From Streptomyces iranensis (GTDB lineage: Bacteria > Actinomycetota > Actinomycetes > Streptomycetales > Streptomycetaceae): a DNA stretch of 64,000 nucleotides. Each line of letters begins with the position of its first letter. The stretch's first letter is position 1. A model generated the notes under the pieces. It saw nothing but the letters and a program-made list of their open reading frames with translations. It was not told the origin of the DNA and did no database searches. Where the stretch lies: assembly GCF_017874715.1 (NCBI RefSeq), contig NZ_JAGGLR010000016.1, positions 1 through 64,000 on the forward strand. The letters are read 5' to 3'. The position numbers and the translations under genes are program-made. Below, piece by piece: positions 20,696-29,492 of the stretch.

Positions 20696-21460
20696 ATGGC
20701 CCGGAATATCCAGTCGCTGGAGCGCGCCGCCGCGATGCTACGCCTGCTCGCCGGTGGTGAGCGACGTCTGGGACTGTCCGACATCGCCTCCACCCTGGGG
20801 CTGGCCAAGGGCACCGCGCACGGCATATTGCGCACCCTCCAGCAGGAGGGCTTCGTGGAGCAGGACGAGGCGTCCGGCCGCTATCAGCTCGGCGCGGAGC
20901 TGCTGCGCCTGGGCAACAGCTATCTGGACGTGCACGAGCTGCGCGCCCGCGCCCTGGTGTGGGCCGACGACCTGGCCCGCTCCAGCGGCGAGAGCGTGTA
21001 CCTGGGCGTGCTGCACCAGCAGGGCGTGCTGATCGTCCACCATGTCTTCCGGCCGGACGACAGCCGCCAGGTGCTGGAGGTCGGCGCCATGCACCCGCTG
21101 CACTCCACGGCCCTGGGCAAGGTGCTCTCCGCCTACGACCCGGTCGCGCACAGCGAGGTGACCGAGGGCGACCGCAAGACGTTCACGCCCCGCACGGTGA
21201 CCGGGGAGCGCGAGTTCGAGGGCGTGCTGGACCTGACCCGGGCGCGCGGCTGGGGCTGCGACGTCGAGGAGACCTGGGAGGGCGTGGCGTCCGTCGCGGC
21301 GCCCATCCACGACCGGCGCCGGCTGCCCGTGGGCGCGGTGGGGATAACGGGCGCGGTCGAGCGGGTGTGCGAGGACGGGGAGCTGCGTTCGGAGCTCGTG
21401 GCCGCCGTACGGGACTGTGCGCGCGCCGTCTCCCGGGACCTGGGTGCCCTGCGTTTCTGA
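20696..21460 (+). CDS. gylR: IclR-family glycerol operon regulator
   Basis: 254 residues from the ATG at 20696 with AGGAGG upstream. The N-terminal winged HTH (SLERAAAMLRLLAGGERRLG, then LSDIASTLGLAKGTAHGIL) is followed by an IclR effector domain (about 75-250). In streptomycetes GylR represses itself and the glycerol genes and is released by glycerol-3-phosphate. The gene is immediately before glpFKD and both promoters share a 12-bp box, which fits that role. Confidence 0.93.
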   Translation: MARNIQSLERAAAMLRLLAGGERRLGLSDIASTLGLAKGTAHGILRTLQQEGFVEQDEASGRYQLGAELLRLGNSYLDVHELRARALVWADDLARSSGESVYLGVLHQQGVLIVHHVFRPDDSRQVLEVGAMHPLHSTALGKVLSAYDPVAHSEVTEGDRKTFTPRTVTGEREFEGVLDLTRARGWGCDVEETWEGVASVAAPIHDRRRLPVGAVGITGAVERVCEDGELRSELVAAVRDCARAVSRDLGALRF

Positions 21461-21597
21461 ATCGCGCCAACGCGTGTGGATCTGCCCCCATATCCCCGCA
21501 TGACCTGCTTCATCACGTTTTCACATACGCGCGATTTTTCCTTCACACGACCCTTGACGGGGTCTTCGGTGTGAAGAAAACTGCCGTTCATCGGTCG

Positions 21598-21620
21598 GCA
21601 TTGTCGAACACCTGACGACA
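21598..21620 (+). promoter_or_regulatory. Candidate GylR operator, glpF promoter
   Basis: A second copy of GCATTGTCGAAC (21598-21609), followed 5 bp later by the inverted core CGACAAT. It sits about 125 bp before glpF, near a possible -35 TTGACG (21554-21559). Such a dual half-site layout suits an IclR regulator. Confidence 0.55.
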
Positions 21621-21735
21621 ATATTCGCTATGGTGGACTCGCCGCGGGCCGACCAACGCCCTCCCACGAGGGCGCGGACCACCGGAGAGACCCGGGGGTT
21701 CGCCTTCCCCTGGACGAAGGACAAAGGAGTCGCGG

Positions 21736-22533
21736 GTGTCCAGCTCCGACATCTTCATCGGCGAGACCATCGGTACCGCCGTTCTCATTCTGCTCGGCTG
21801 CGGTGTCGTCGCCGGCGTTGTCTTGAAGCAATCCAAGGCGTTCGAGGCCGGGTGGGTCGCCATCACCCTCGGGTGGGGCTTCGCCGTGCTCACCGGCGCC
21901 TATATCTCCGCACCGCTCTCGGGGGCGCATCTCAACCCCGCGGTGACGGTCGGCCTCGCCATCGAGGGCGGCATCGAGTGGAACAAGGTGCCCATCTACT
22001 TCCTCGGGCAGATGCTCGGCGCGGTGATCGGCGCCTCGCTGGTGTGGCTCGCCTACCTCGGCCACTTCCACGCCCATCTCACCGACCGCGAGATCGTCGG
22101 CGGTCCGGGCGCCCAGGACACGGTGGCGGCGGACCGGCAGCAGCAGGCCACCGGCGCCGGCCCGGTGCTGGGCGTCTTCTCCACCGGCCCGGAGATCCGG
22201 AACGTCGGTCAGAACCTGGCCACCGAGATCATCGCCACGGCCGTGCTGGTGCTCGCCATCCTCACCCAGGGGCTCAACGGCGACGGCAAGGGCCTCGGCG
22301 TCATCGGCGTCATGATCACCGCGTTCGTGGTGGTCGGCATCGGCCTCTCGCTCGGCGGCCCGACCGGTTACGCCATCAACCCGGCGCGTGACCTCGGCCC
22401 CCGGATCGCCCACGCCCTCCTGCCGCTGCCCAACAAGGGCGGCTCGGACTGGGGCTATGCCTGGATCCCGGTCGTCGGCCCGCTCATCGGCGGCGCCATC
22501 GCCGGCGGGATCTACGAGATCGCCTTCGCCTAG
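21736..22533 (+). CDS. glpF: Glycerol uptake facilitator (aquaglyceroporin)
   Basis: 265 residues, GTG start after AAAGGAG. It is a MIP-family protein with six membrane helices and two half-helices carrying HLNPAVT and AINPARD. The Asp after the second NPA motif is the mark of glycerol-conducting members. It lets glycerol diffuse into the cell. First gene of the glpF-glpK-glpD operon; 33 bp before glpK. Confidence 0.96.
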   Translation: MSSSDIFIGETIGTAVLILLGCGVVAGVVLKQSKAFEAGWVAITLGWGFAVLTGAYISAPLSGAHLNPAVTVGLAIEGGIEWNKVPIYFLGQMLGAVIGASLVWLAYLGHFHAHLTDREIVGGPGAQDTVAADRQQQATGAGPVLGVFSTGPEIRNVGQNLATEIIATAVLVLAILTQGLNGDGKGLGVIGVMITAFVVVGIGLSLGGPTGYAINPARDLGPRIAHALLPLPNKGGSDWGYAWIPVVGPLIGGAIAGGIYEIAFA

Positions 22534-22566
22534 TCCACCCCACCACTCGCAGGAGAGCAGCAGATC

Positions 22567-24114
22567 ATGACCGACACCCACACCACCAGCGCCTCGTCCC
22601 ACGGCCAGGGACCGTTCATCGCGGCCATCGACCAGGGCACCACCTCCAGCCGCTGCATCGTCTTCGACCGCGACGGCCGCATCGTCTCGGTCGACCAGAA
22701 GGAGCACGAGCAGATCTTCCCCAAGCCCGGCTGGGTGGAGCACAACGCCACCGAGATCTGGGAGAACGTCAAGGAGGTGGTCGCCGGCGCCATCACCAAG
22801 GCCGAGATCACCGCCGTCGACGTCAAGGCGATCGGCATCACCAACCAGCGCGAGACCACCCTGCTGTGGGACAAGAAGACCGGTGAGCCGGTGCACAACG
22901 CCATCGTCTGGCAGGACACCCGCACCGACGCCCTCTGTCGCGAGCTCGGCCGCAACGTCGGCCAGGACCGCTTCCGCCGCGAGACCGGCCTCCCGCTGGC
23001 CTCCTACTTCGCCGGTCCCAAGATCCGCTGGCTGCTCGACAACGTCGAGGGGCTGCGCGAGCGGGCCGAGGCGGGCGACATCCTCTTCGGCACCATGGAC
23101 TCCTGGGTCATCTGGAACCTGACCGGCGGTGTCAACGGCGGCGTGCACGTCACCGACGTCACCAACGCCTCCCGCACCCTCCTGATGAACCTGCACACCC
23201 TGGACTGGGACGAGAAGATCCTGACCTCGATGGACATCCCGGCCGCCGTGCTGCCGCGGATACGCTCCTCCGCCGAGGTCTACGGACACACGGCCCAGGG
23301 CGTCCTGGCGGGCGTGCCGGTGGCCTCCGCGCTCGGTGACCAGCAGGCGGCCCTGTTCGGCCAGACCTGCTACTCCGAGGGCGAGGCCAAGTCCACCTAC
23401 GGCACCGGCACCTTCCTGCTGATGAACACCGGCGAGAAGCCGGTCAACTCCTACAACGGGCTGCTGACCACCGTCGGCTACCGGATCGGCGACGAGAAGC
23501 CGGTCTACGCCCTGGAGGGCTCAATCGCGGTCACCGGTTCGCTGGTGCAGTGGATGCGGGACCAGATGGGCCTGATCAACAGCGCCGCCGAGATCGAGAC
23601 CCTCGCGAGCTCGGTCGAGGACAACGGCGGCGCGTACTTCGTGCCCGCCTTCTCGGGCCTGTTCGCCCCGTACTGGCGGTCCGACGCGCGCGGTGTGATC
23701 GCGGGCCTGACCCGCTACGTCACCAAGGCGCACATCGCCCGCGCCGTGCTCGAGGCCACCGCCTGGCAGACCCGCGAGATCGTCGACGCGATGACCAAGG
23801 ACTCCGAGGTCGAGCTCGCCTCGCTCAAGGTCGACGGCGGTATGACCTCCAACAACCTCCTGATGCAGACCCTCTCGGACGCCCTGGACGCACCCGTGGT
23901 GCGCCCGATGGTCGCCGAGACCACCTGCCTCGGCGCCGCCTACGCCGCCGGTCTCGCCGTCGGCTTCTGGCCGGACACCGACGCCCTGCGCGCCAACTGG
24001 CGCCGGGCGGCCGAATGGACCCCCCGAATGGACGCGGACGTCCGCGACCGCGAGTACAAGAGCTGGCTCAAGGCCGTGCAGCGGACCATGGGCTGGATCG
24101 AAGACGAGGAGTAA
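22567..24114 (+). CDS. glpK: Glycerol kinase
   Basis: 515 residues, ATG with AGGAGAGC upstream. FGGY kinase: phosphate-binding DQGTTSSRCIVFD at the N-terminus, GITNQRETT, SYFAGPKIRWLLDN, and the second ATPase motif in LKVDGGMTSNNLLMQ. It phosphorylates glycerol to glycerol-3-phosphate, trapping substrate imported by GlpF and making the inducer recognised by GylR. The stop is 3 bp before glpD. Confidence 0.97.
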   Translation: MTDTHTTSASSHGQGPFIAAIDQGTTSSRCIVFDRDGRIVSVDQKEHEQIFPKPGWVEHNATEIWENVKEVVAGAITKAEITAVDVKAIGITNQRETTLLWDKKTGEPVHNAIVWQDTRTDALCRELGRNVGQDRFRRETGLPLASYFAGPKIRWLLDNVEGLRERAEAGDILFGTMDSWVIWNLTGGVNGGVHVTDVTNASRTLLMNLHTLDWDEKILTSMDIPAAVLPRIRSSAEVYGHTAQGVLAGVPVASALGDQQAALFGQTCYSEGEAKSTYGTGTFLLMNTGEKPVNSYNGLLTTVGYRIGDEKPVYALEGSIAVTGSLVQWMRDQMGLINSAAEIETLASSVEDNGGAYFVPAFSGLFAPYWRSDARGVIAGLTRYVTKAHIARAVLEATAWQTREIVDAMTKDSEVELASLKVDGGMTSNNLLMQTLSDALDAPVVRPMVAETTCLGAAYAAGLAVGFWPDTDALRANWRRAAEWTPRMDADVRDREYKSWLKAVQRTMGWIEDEE

Positions 24115-24117
24115 TCA

Positions 24118-25731
24118 ATGACCACCCTGCAGAGCGTTCCGTCCTCCCTCGGAACGCACCCGGCTGCCGGTTCGAACCCGAGCCGAGCCGAAACCCGGGA
24201 ACAGCTCTCCAAGGCGACGTACGACCTCCTGGTGATCGGCGGCGGAATCCTGGGCATCACCACTGCCTGGCACGCCGCGCAGTCCGGGCTGCGGGTGGCG
24301 ATGGTGGACGCCGGTGACTTCGCCGGTGCCACCTCCTCGGCCTCCTCCAAGCTGCTCCACGGCGGCCTGCGCTACCTCCAGACGGGCGCGGTCAAGCTGG
24401 TCGCGGAGAACCACTTCGAGCGGCGCGCGGTCTCCCGCAGCGTCGCCCCGCACCTGTCCAACCCCCTCACCTTCTACCTGCCGGTCTACAAGGGCGGTCC
24501 GCACGGCGCGGCCAAGCTGGGCGCGGGCGTCTTCGCCTACTCGGCGCTCTCCGCCTTCCGTGACGGCGTCGGCCATGTGATCGGCGCCGAGCGGGCCGCG
24601 CGCGACGTCCCCGAGCTGCGCACCGAGGGCCTCAAGGCGGTCGCGGTCTACGGCGACGGCCAGATGAACGACAGCCGCATGGCCCTGATGACGGTCCGGG
24701 CGGCCGTGGAGGCGGGCGCCACCGTCCTCAACCACGCCGAGGTCATCGGCCTGCGCAAGAACGACGGCCGGGTCGCCGGAGCCGAGCTCAGGGACCGCAC
24801 CGACGGCACCGAGTTCGGGGTCGGCGCCCGTCTGGTGCTCAACGCCACCGGCCCCTGGGTGGACCATCTGCGCCGGATGGAGGACCCGGGCGCGGCGCCG
24901 TCGATCCGGCTGTCCAAGGGCGCGCACCTGGTCCTCAAGCGCACCTCCCCCTGGCACGCGGCGCTGGCCACCCCGATCGACAAGTACCGCATCACCTTCG
25001 CCCTCCCCTGGGAGGACATGCTGCTGCTGGGCACCACGGACGAGGAGTTCGAGGGCGACCCGGCCGATGTCGCGGTCAACGAGGCGGACATCTCCCAGAT
25101 CCTGGACGAGGCCGCCTTCTCCATCCGCGACCAGCAGCTCTCCCGCGATCTGATCACCTACTCGTTCGCGGGGCTGCGGGTGCTGCCCGGCGGGCCGGGC
25201 GACACCGCCAAGGCCAAGCGGGAGACCGTGGTCACCGAGGGCAAGGGCGGGATGCTCTCCATAGCCGGCGGCAAGTGGACCACCTTCCGCCACATCGGCC
25301 GCACCGTGATGCAGAAGCTGGCCGAGCTGCCGGGCCGTCCGCTCGCCGACGACATGGAGCCGGTCAAGCTGCTGCCCCGGCACATGCCGCTGCCGGGCCT
25401 GGCCAATCCGCACGCCGTCGAGCACCGGCTGCTGGTGGACGGCGGCACCCCCGGCCCGCGCATGGCCGCCGACACCGCCCGCCATCTGGCGACCCACTAC
25501 GGCTCGCTCTCCTTCGACATCGCCCGGCTGGCCGGCGGCGACCCGGCGCTCGCGGAGCGGATCCACCCGGACGCCCCGGAGATCTGGGCGCAGGTCGTCT
25601 ACGCCCGGGACTACGAGTGGGCGCGCACGGCGGATGACGTCCTGCGCCGCCGCACCACCCTGACCATCCGCGGCCTGGACTCCGAGGACATCCGGAGCCG
25701 GGTCGAGGATCTGCTGGCCAAGCGACCCTGA
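24118..25731 (+). CDS. glpD: Aerobic glycerol-3-phosphate dehydrogenase (FAD)
   Basis: 537 residues, ATG 3 bp after glpK. The dinucleotide-binding motif GGGILGITTAWHAAQSG and the conserved SSKLLHGGLRYL that holds FAD and substrate are near the N-terminus. A GlpO/GlpD C-terminal helical domain follows. It oxidises glycerol-3-phosphate to dihydroxyacetone phosphate at the membrane and passes electrons to quinone. Last gene of the operon, followed by a 20-bp hairpin. Confidence 0.96.
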   Translation: MTTLQSVPSSLGTHPAAGSNPSRAETREQLSKATYDLLVIGGGILGITTAWHAAQSGLRVAMVDAGDFAGATSSASSKLLHGGLRYLQTGAVKLVAENHFERRAVSRSVAPHLSNPLTFYLPVYKGGPHGAAKLGAGVFAYSALSAFRDGVGHVIGAERAARDVPELRTEGLKAVAVYGDGQMNDSRMALMTVRAAVEAGATVLNHAEVIGLRKNDGRVAGAELRDRTDGTEFGVGARLVLNATGPWVDHLRRMEDPGAAPSIRLSKGAHLVLKRTSPWHAALATPIDKYRITFALPWEDMLLLGTTDEEFEGDPADVAVNEADISQILDEAAFSIRDQQLSRDLITYSFAGLRVLPGGPGDTAKAKRETVVTEGKGGMLSIAGGKWTTFRHIGRTVMQKLAELPGRPLADDMEPVKLLPRHMPLPGLANPHAVEHRLLVDGGTPGPRMAADTARHLATHYGSLSFDIARLAGGDPALAERIHPDAPEIWAQVVYARDYEWARTADDVLRRRTTLTIRGLDSEDIRSRVEDLLAKRP

Positions 25732-25754
25732 CCCCCGCAGGGCCGCCTTCCCAG

Positions 25755-25804
25755 GTCCGGGCGGCCGGGTGAGAGGAAACGTCTTCTCACCCGGCCGCCC
25801 GGAC
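25755..25804 (+). terminator. Strong terminator of the glycerol operon
   Basis: Perfect 20-bp inverted repeat (25755-25774 and 25785-25804) with a 10-nt loop, 23 bp after the glpD stop. It separates the glycerol operon from the attenuator-led transport operon. Confidence 0.85.
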
Positions 25805-25850
25805 TGCTACTTTGAGGCAGCAATCAATTCGAGGAGGGGGTGAGCGCGCG

Positions 25851-25940
25851 ATGTCCTACCAGGAGCACGCCATCTCGCTCACCGCCCGCCGCCATATCGA
25901 TCTGCACCGCGTCTCCAGCGCGATCTGTCAGGGCCGCTGA
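25851..25940 (+). CDS. Leader peptide of an attenuator (RRHIDLxRVxSAxC type)
   Basis: 29 residues from the ATG at 25851 with an AGGAGGGGG site. The sequence begins MSYQEHAISLTA, contains RRHIDLHRVSSAIC and ends QGR. This motif is the signature of the short actinobacterial leader peptides annotated ahead of sulfur and cysteine uptake genes; a single Cys codon (25926-25928) lies four codons before the stop. The stop codon falls inside the 5' half of an intrinsic terminator. The peptide is therefore most likely a translated sensor rather than a functional product. Confidence 0.8.
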   Translation: MSYQEHAISLTARRHIDLHRVSSAICQGR

Positions 25941-25968
25941 CGGCTTCTCCGCCGCCCGGCCCTTTTTT
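25931..25968 (+). terminator. Attenuator terminator overlapping the leader peptide
   Basis: The GGGCCG arm (25931-25936) is inside the last codons of the leader peptide and pairs with CGGCCC (25957-25962). An inner CGGC/GCCG hairpin lies between, and six T residues follow (25963-25968). A ribosome stalled on the Cys codon would cover the 5' arm and let RNA polymerase pass. The downstream gene starts at 26013. Confidence 0.75.
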
Positions 25969-26012
25969 CTTTTCGCCTCTCTTTCGTTCCGTTTCAGCCT
26001 GGAGACCTCCCC

Positions 26013-27617
26013 ATGCTCGGCTCACGCCGTAGTTATGCCGTTTTCGGTGTCATCACCGCTCTGTCCCTCGCCGCCACCGCCTGCTCCTCCTCCGGCGCGT
26101 CCGGCACGGGGAGTTCCACCCCGCACTCCGGCGGGCATCTGACCTTCGCCCTCGCGTCCGACCCGATCTGCGTCGACCCGCAGCAGCAGGGCAACAACGA
26201 CGCGATCTACCCCGCCCGGCAGTTGGTGGACTCCCTCACCGACCAGGACCCGAAGACGGGGAAGATCGTGCCGTGGCTCGCCAGGAGCTGGGAGGTGAGC
26301 AGGGACGCCACCACCTTCACCTTCCATCTCCGCCGCGGCGCCACCTTCCAAGACGGCACCCCGGTCGACGCCCGCGCGGTGAAGGACAACTTCGACGGCA
26401 TCGTGCGGCTCGGGGCGAAGTCGGTGCTGGGCGCCAGCTATCTGGCCGGGTACGAGTCCACGACCGTGGTGGACAAGGACACCGCCCGGGTGCGGTTCAA
26501 GGCGCCCAACGCGCAGTTCCTCCAGGCCACGTCGACCTTCACGCTCGGTCTGCTGGCCCGGTCGACCACCCGGCTCCCGGCGGCGAAGCGCTGCACCGAC
26601 CACATCGTCGGCTCCGGGCCCTTCACTCTCGTCGACTACACCCCGAACAAGTCGGTCGAGGAACGCCGCCGCGCGGGCTACACCTGGGGCTCGTCGCTGT
26701 GGCGCAAGAAGGGCCCCGCCTATCTGGAGCGAATCTCCTTCAAGGTGGTCCCCGAGTCCGGGGTGCGCACCGGCTCCCTCCAGTCCGGGCAGGCCGATGC
26801 CATCGGAGGCGTCGCCCCGCAGGACGAAGACGGGCTGAAGGGCACCGGGTTCACCCTGCTCAGCCGGGCCAACCCCGGTGTGCCGTTCGCCCTGACGGTC
26901 AACGCGGGCCGCCCCCTCACCCGGGACGCGAAGATCCGCGAGGCCATCCAGCTCGGTGTGAACCGCCAGGAGGTGGTCGACACCGTCCTCAGCCGCCGCT
27001 ACAAGCCGGCCACCAGCTCGCTCGCGTCCACCACCACCGCGTACAAGAACCTCGGCGACCGGCTGCGCCACTCCCCGGACCGGGCCCGGAAGCTGCTGGA
27101 CGAGGCGGGCTGGAAGCCCGGACCCGGCGGCATCCGCGTCAAGGGCGGCCGGAAGCTCTCCCTCAAAGTCGTCTGGGCCACCAACTTCGGCCCCAACCAG
27201 ACCGCGCTGGAGCTGATCCAGCAGCAGCTGAAGAAGATCGGCGTCCAGATCACCCTGAAGTCCCATTCCATCGGGGACTATGTCGAGGTCCGGCAGAAGG
27301 GCGACTACGACTACGCCTGGGGCAACACCACCCGCGTCGACCCCGACATCCTGCGCACCTCCTTCTCCGGCGAGGGCCTCAACCTCTCCCGGCTGCACGA
27401 CCCCGCGCTGGACTCCGTGCTCGACCGGCAGTCGGCCGCCGCCGACCCGGCACAGCGCGCGATCCACGCCGCCCGTGCCCAGGCCCTGGTGCTGGAGAAG
27501 GGCTACCAGGTACCGGTCTTCGAGCTCACCACCGTGATCGGCGTCGGGAAGAACGTCCACGACCTGGACTTCGAGGCATCCTCCCGGCTCCAGTTCCATG
27601 ACACCTGGCTTTCCTGA
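26013..27617 (+). CDS. Peptide/solute-binding lipoprotein of an ABC importer
   Basis: 534 residues, ATG after GGAG. The signal peptide ends in a lipobox (LAATAC, Cys24). Family-5 binding-protein motifs: LRRGATFQDGTPVDARAVKDNF, IREAIQLGVNRQEVV. It captures substrate outside the membrane for the permeases encoded next. The family binds peptides, glutathione and other solutes. Because the operon is led by a cysteine-type attenuator, a sulfur-containing substrate is my inference. Confidence 0.92.
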   Translation: MLGSRRSYAVFGVITALSLAATACSSSGASGTGSSTPHSGGHLTFALASDPICVDPQQQGNNDAIYPARQLVDSLTDQDPKTGKIVPWLARSWEVSRDATTFTFHLRRGATFQDGTPVDARAVKDNFDGIVRLGAKSVLGASYLAGYESTTVVDKDTARVRFKAPNAQFLQATSTFTLGLLARSTTRLPAAKRCTDHIVGSGPFTLVDYTPNKSVEERRRAGYTWGSSLWRKKGPAYLERISFKVVPESGVRTGSLQSGQADAIGGVAPQDEDGLKGTGFTLLSRANPGVPFALTVNAGRPLTRDAKIREAIQLGVNRQEVVDTVLSRRYKPATSSLASTTTAYKNLGDRLRHSPDRARKLLDEAGWKPGPGGIRVKGGRKLSLKVVWATNFGPNQTALELIQQQLKKIGVQITLKSHSIGDYVEVRQKGDYDYAWGNTTRVDPDILRTSFSGEGLNLSRLHDPALDSVLDRQSAAADPAQRAIHAARAQALVLEKGYQVPVFELTTVIGVGKNVHDLDFEASSRLQFHDTWLS

Positions 27618-27677
27618 GCGCCGTCCCGAACAGCGCCGTCCCGAACAGCGCCGGTCCGAACGGCGCCGTCCCGAACT
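27618..27677 (+). repeat. Four tandem 15-bp repeats after the binding-protein gene
   Basis: Units of GCGCCGTCCCGAACA start at 27618, 27633, 27648 and 27663 directly after the stop codon; the third has one inner change and units three and four differ in the last base. They lie in an 85-bp gap before the first permease gene and contain no hairpin I can see. Confidence 0.85.
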
Positions 27678-27702
27678 CTGAAGAGCGAAAAGAAGCGAAC
27701 CC

Positions 27703-28659
27703 ATGCCGCGCTACCTTGTGCAGCGGCTGCTCCAGGCGGTCTTCGTGCTGTGGGCGGCCTTCACCACCTCCTTCGTCGTGCTCTATCTGCTGCCCGGCGA
27801 CCCGGTGTCGATCATGGCTTCCGGAGGCGGTGACACCAACGATGTGAGCCCCGAGCAGATCGCCGGGCTGAAGCGGGTCTACGGCTTCGACAAGCCGCTG
27901 ATCGAGCAGTACGGCGATCGGCTGTTCCACGCCCTCCAGGGCGACTTCGGGATCTCCGTCCAGAACGGTGACCCGGTCACCCGGCTGATCGCCGACCAGC
28001 TGCCCGCGACCCTCCAGCTCACCTCGGCCGCGCTGCTGCTGGCCACGGCGGTGGGGGCGGGCGTCGCCCTGGCGGCCACCTACACCCGGCGGCGCTGGCT
28101 GCGGCAGGCCCTGCTGTCGCTGCCCGCGCTGGGCGTATCGGCGCCGACCTTCTGGGTGGGCCTGATCCTCGTCCAGGTCGTGTCGTTCCGCTGGGGGCTG
28201 CTGCCCGCCATCGGCAACGAGGGGTTCCAGAGTCTGATCCTGCCGGCGATCACCCTGGCCGTGCCCGCCTCCGCCGTGATCGCGCAGGTCTTCGCCAAGA
28301 GCCTGCGGACCGCGCTGGCCGAGCCGTATGTGGAGACGGCGCTGGCGAAGGGGGCGAGCCGGCGGCGGGTGCACTTCGGGCACGCGCTGCGCAACGCCGC
28401 CGCCCCTCCGCTGACCGTGGCCGGAATGCTGGTCGGCAATCTGCTGGCGGGATCGGTGATCGTGGAGACGGTGTTCTCCCGGACCGGTGTCGGCCGGGTC
28501 ACCGCCACCGCCGTGACCGCCCAGGACATCCCGGTGGTACAGGGCCTGGTGGTCTTCGGCGCCCTGGCCTTCGTACTCGCCAACCTGGCGGTGGACCTGA
28601 TCATTCCGCTGCTCGATCCGCGCATCACCGGCGCCGCGGCCCCGGCGGTGACCCGATGA
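27703..28659 (+). CDS. ABC importer permease, DppB/OppB type
   Basis: 318 residues, ATG start. It begins with the typical RYLVQRLLQAVFVLWAAFTTSFV first helix and has six membrane segments and the EAA-type loop (EPYVETALAKGASRRRVHFGHALRNA) that contacts the ATPase. It forms the membrane pore with the next gene product. The stop overlaps the next start by 4 bp (ATGA). Confidence 0.94.
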   Translation: MPRYLVQRLLQAVFVLWAAFTTSFVVLYLLPGDPVSIMASGGGDTNDVSPEQIAGLKRVYGFDKPLIEQYGDRLFHALQGDFGISVQNGDPVTRLIADQLPATLQLTSAALLLATAVGAGVALAATYTRRRWLRQALLSLPALGVSAPTFWVGLILVQVVSFRWGLLPAIGNEGFQSLILPAITLAVPASAVIAQVFAKSLRTALAEPYVETALAKGASRRRVHFGHALRNAAAPPLTVAGMLVGNLLAGSVIVETVFSRTGVGRVTATAVTAQDIPVVQGLVVFGALAFVLANLAVDLIIPLLDPRITGAAAPAVTR

Positions 28660-29492
28660 GCCGCGGCCGCGCCGCCGCGCGGTTCTGGGTGCGCAGGCCC
28701 GGTCTGGTGGTGGCGGTGGCCGTGCTGGTGGTGACGCTCCTGGCGGCCTTCTTCCCCGGCCTGTTCACCGGGCGGGATCCGCTGTCGGGGGTGCCGGCCG
28801 AGCGGCTTCAGGCGCCCAGCCTCCACCATCTCTTCGGCACCGACCAGTTGGGCCGGGATCTGTTCTCGCGGGTGGTGCACGGCTCGGCACTCTCGCTCAA
28901 GGCCACCTCGCTGGCCGTGGCGGTGGGCCTGGTCGCCGGTTCGGCGCTGGGGCTGGCCGCGGGCTACGTGGGCGGGCTGCTCGACGACGCCCTGATGCGG
29001 ATCGCCGACGTCCTGCTCGCCATCCCCGGCCTGCTGCTCTCCCTGGCCCTGGTGACCGCGCTCGGCTTCGGCACCGTCAAGGTGGCCGTCGCGGTGGGCG
29101 TGACCAGTGTGGCCGGCTTCGCCCGGATCATGCGGGCCGAGGTGCTGCGGGTGCGCGAGGCCACCTATGTCGAGGCGGCCCGGTCCTCGGGTTCGCGCCC
29201 GCTGTCGGTACTGCTGCGGCATGTGCTGCCGAACGCCTCCGGGCCCGTACTGGTCTACGCGGCCGTCGAGTTCGGCACCGTGGTGCTCGCCGTCTCCGCG
29301 CTCAGCTTCCTGGGCTACGGGGCCGAACCCCCGGCACCGGAGTGGGGCTCCCTGGTCTCCGGCGGCCGCGACTACCTCGCCACGGCATGGTGGCTCACCA
29401 CCCTGCCGGGCCTGACCATCGCCGCCACCGTGCTGGCCGCGGGACGGGTCTCCCGCGCGCTGGACGGCGAGGCGAAGGAGGCGTCCCGATGA
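28656..29492 (+). CDS. ABC importer permease, DppC/OppC type
   Basis: 278 residues, ATG overlapping the previous stop. The N-terminal first helix and a long periplasmic loop (FGTDQLGRDLFSRVVHG) are the OppC signature. The EAA loop EATYVEAARSSGSRPLSVLLRHVLPN is present. About six membrane segments. Its stop overlaps the ATPase start (ATGA). Confidence 0.94.
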   Translation: MSRGRAAARFWVRRPGLVVAVAVLVVTLLAAFFPGLFTGRDPLSGVPAERLQAPSLHHLFGTDQLGRDLFSRVVHGSALSLKATSLAVAVGLVAGSALGLAAGYVGGLLDDALMRIADVLLAIPGLLLSLALVTALGFGTVKVAVAVGVTSVAGFARIMRAEVLRVREATYVEAARSSGSRPLSVLLRHVLPNASGPVLVYAAVEFGTVVLAVSALSFLGYGAEPPAPEWGSLVSGGRDYLATAWWLTTLPGLTIAATVLAAGRVSRALDGEAKEASR

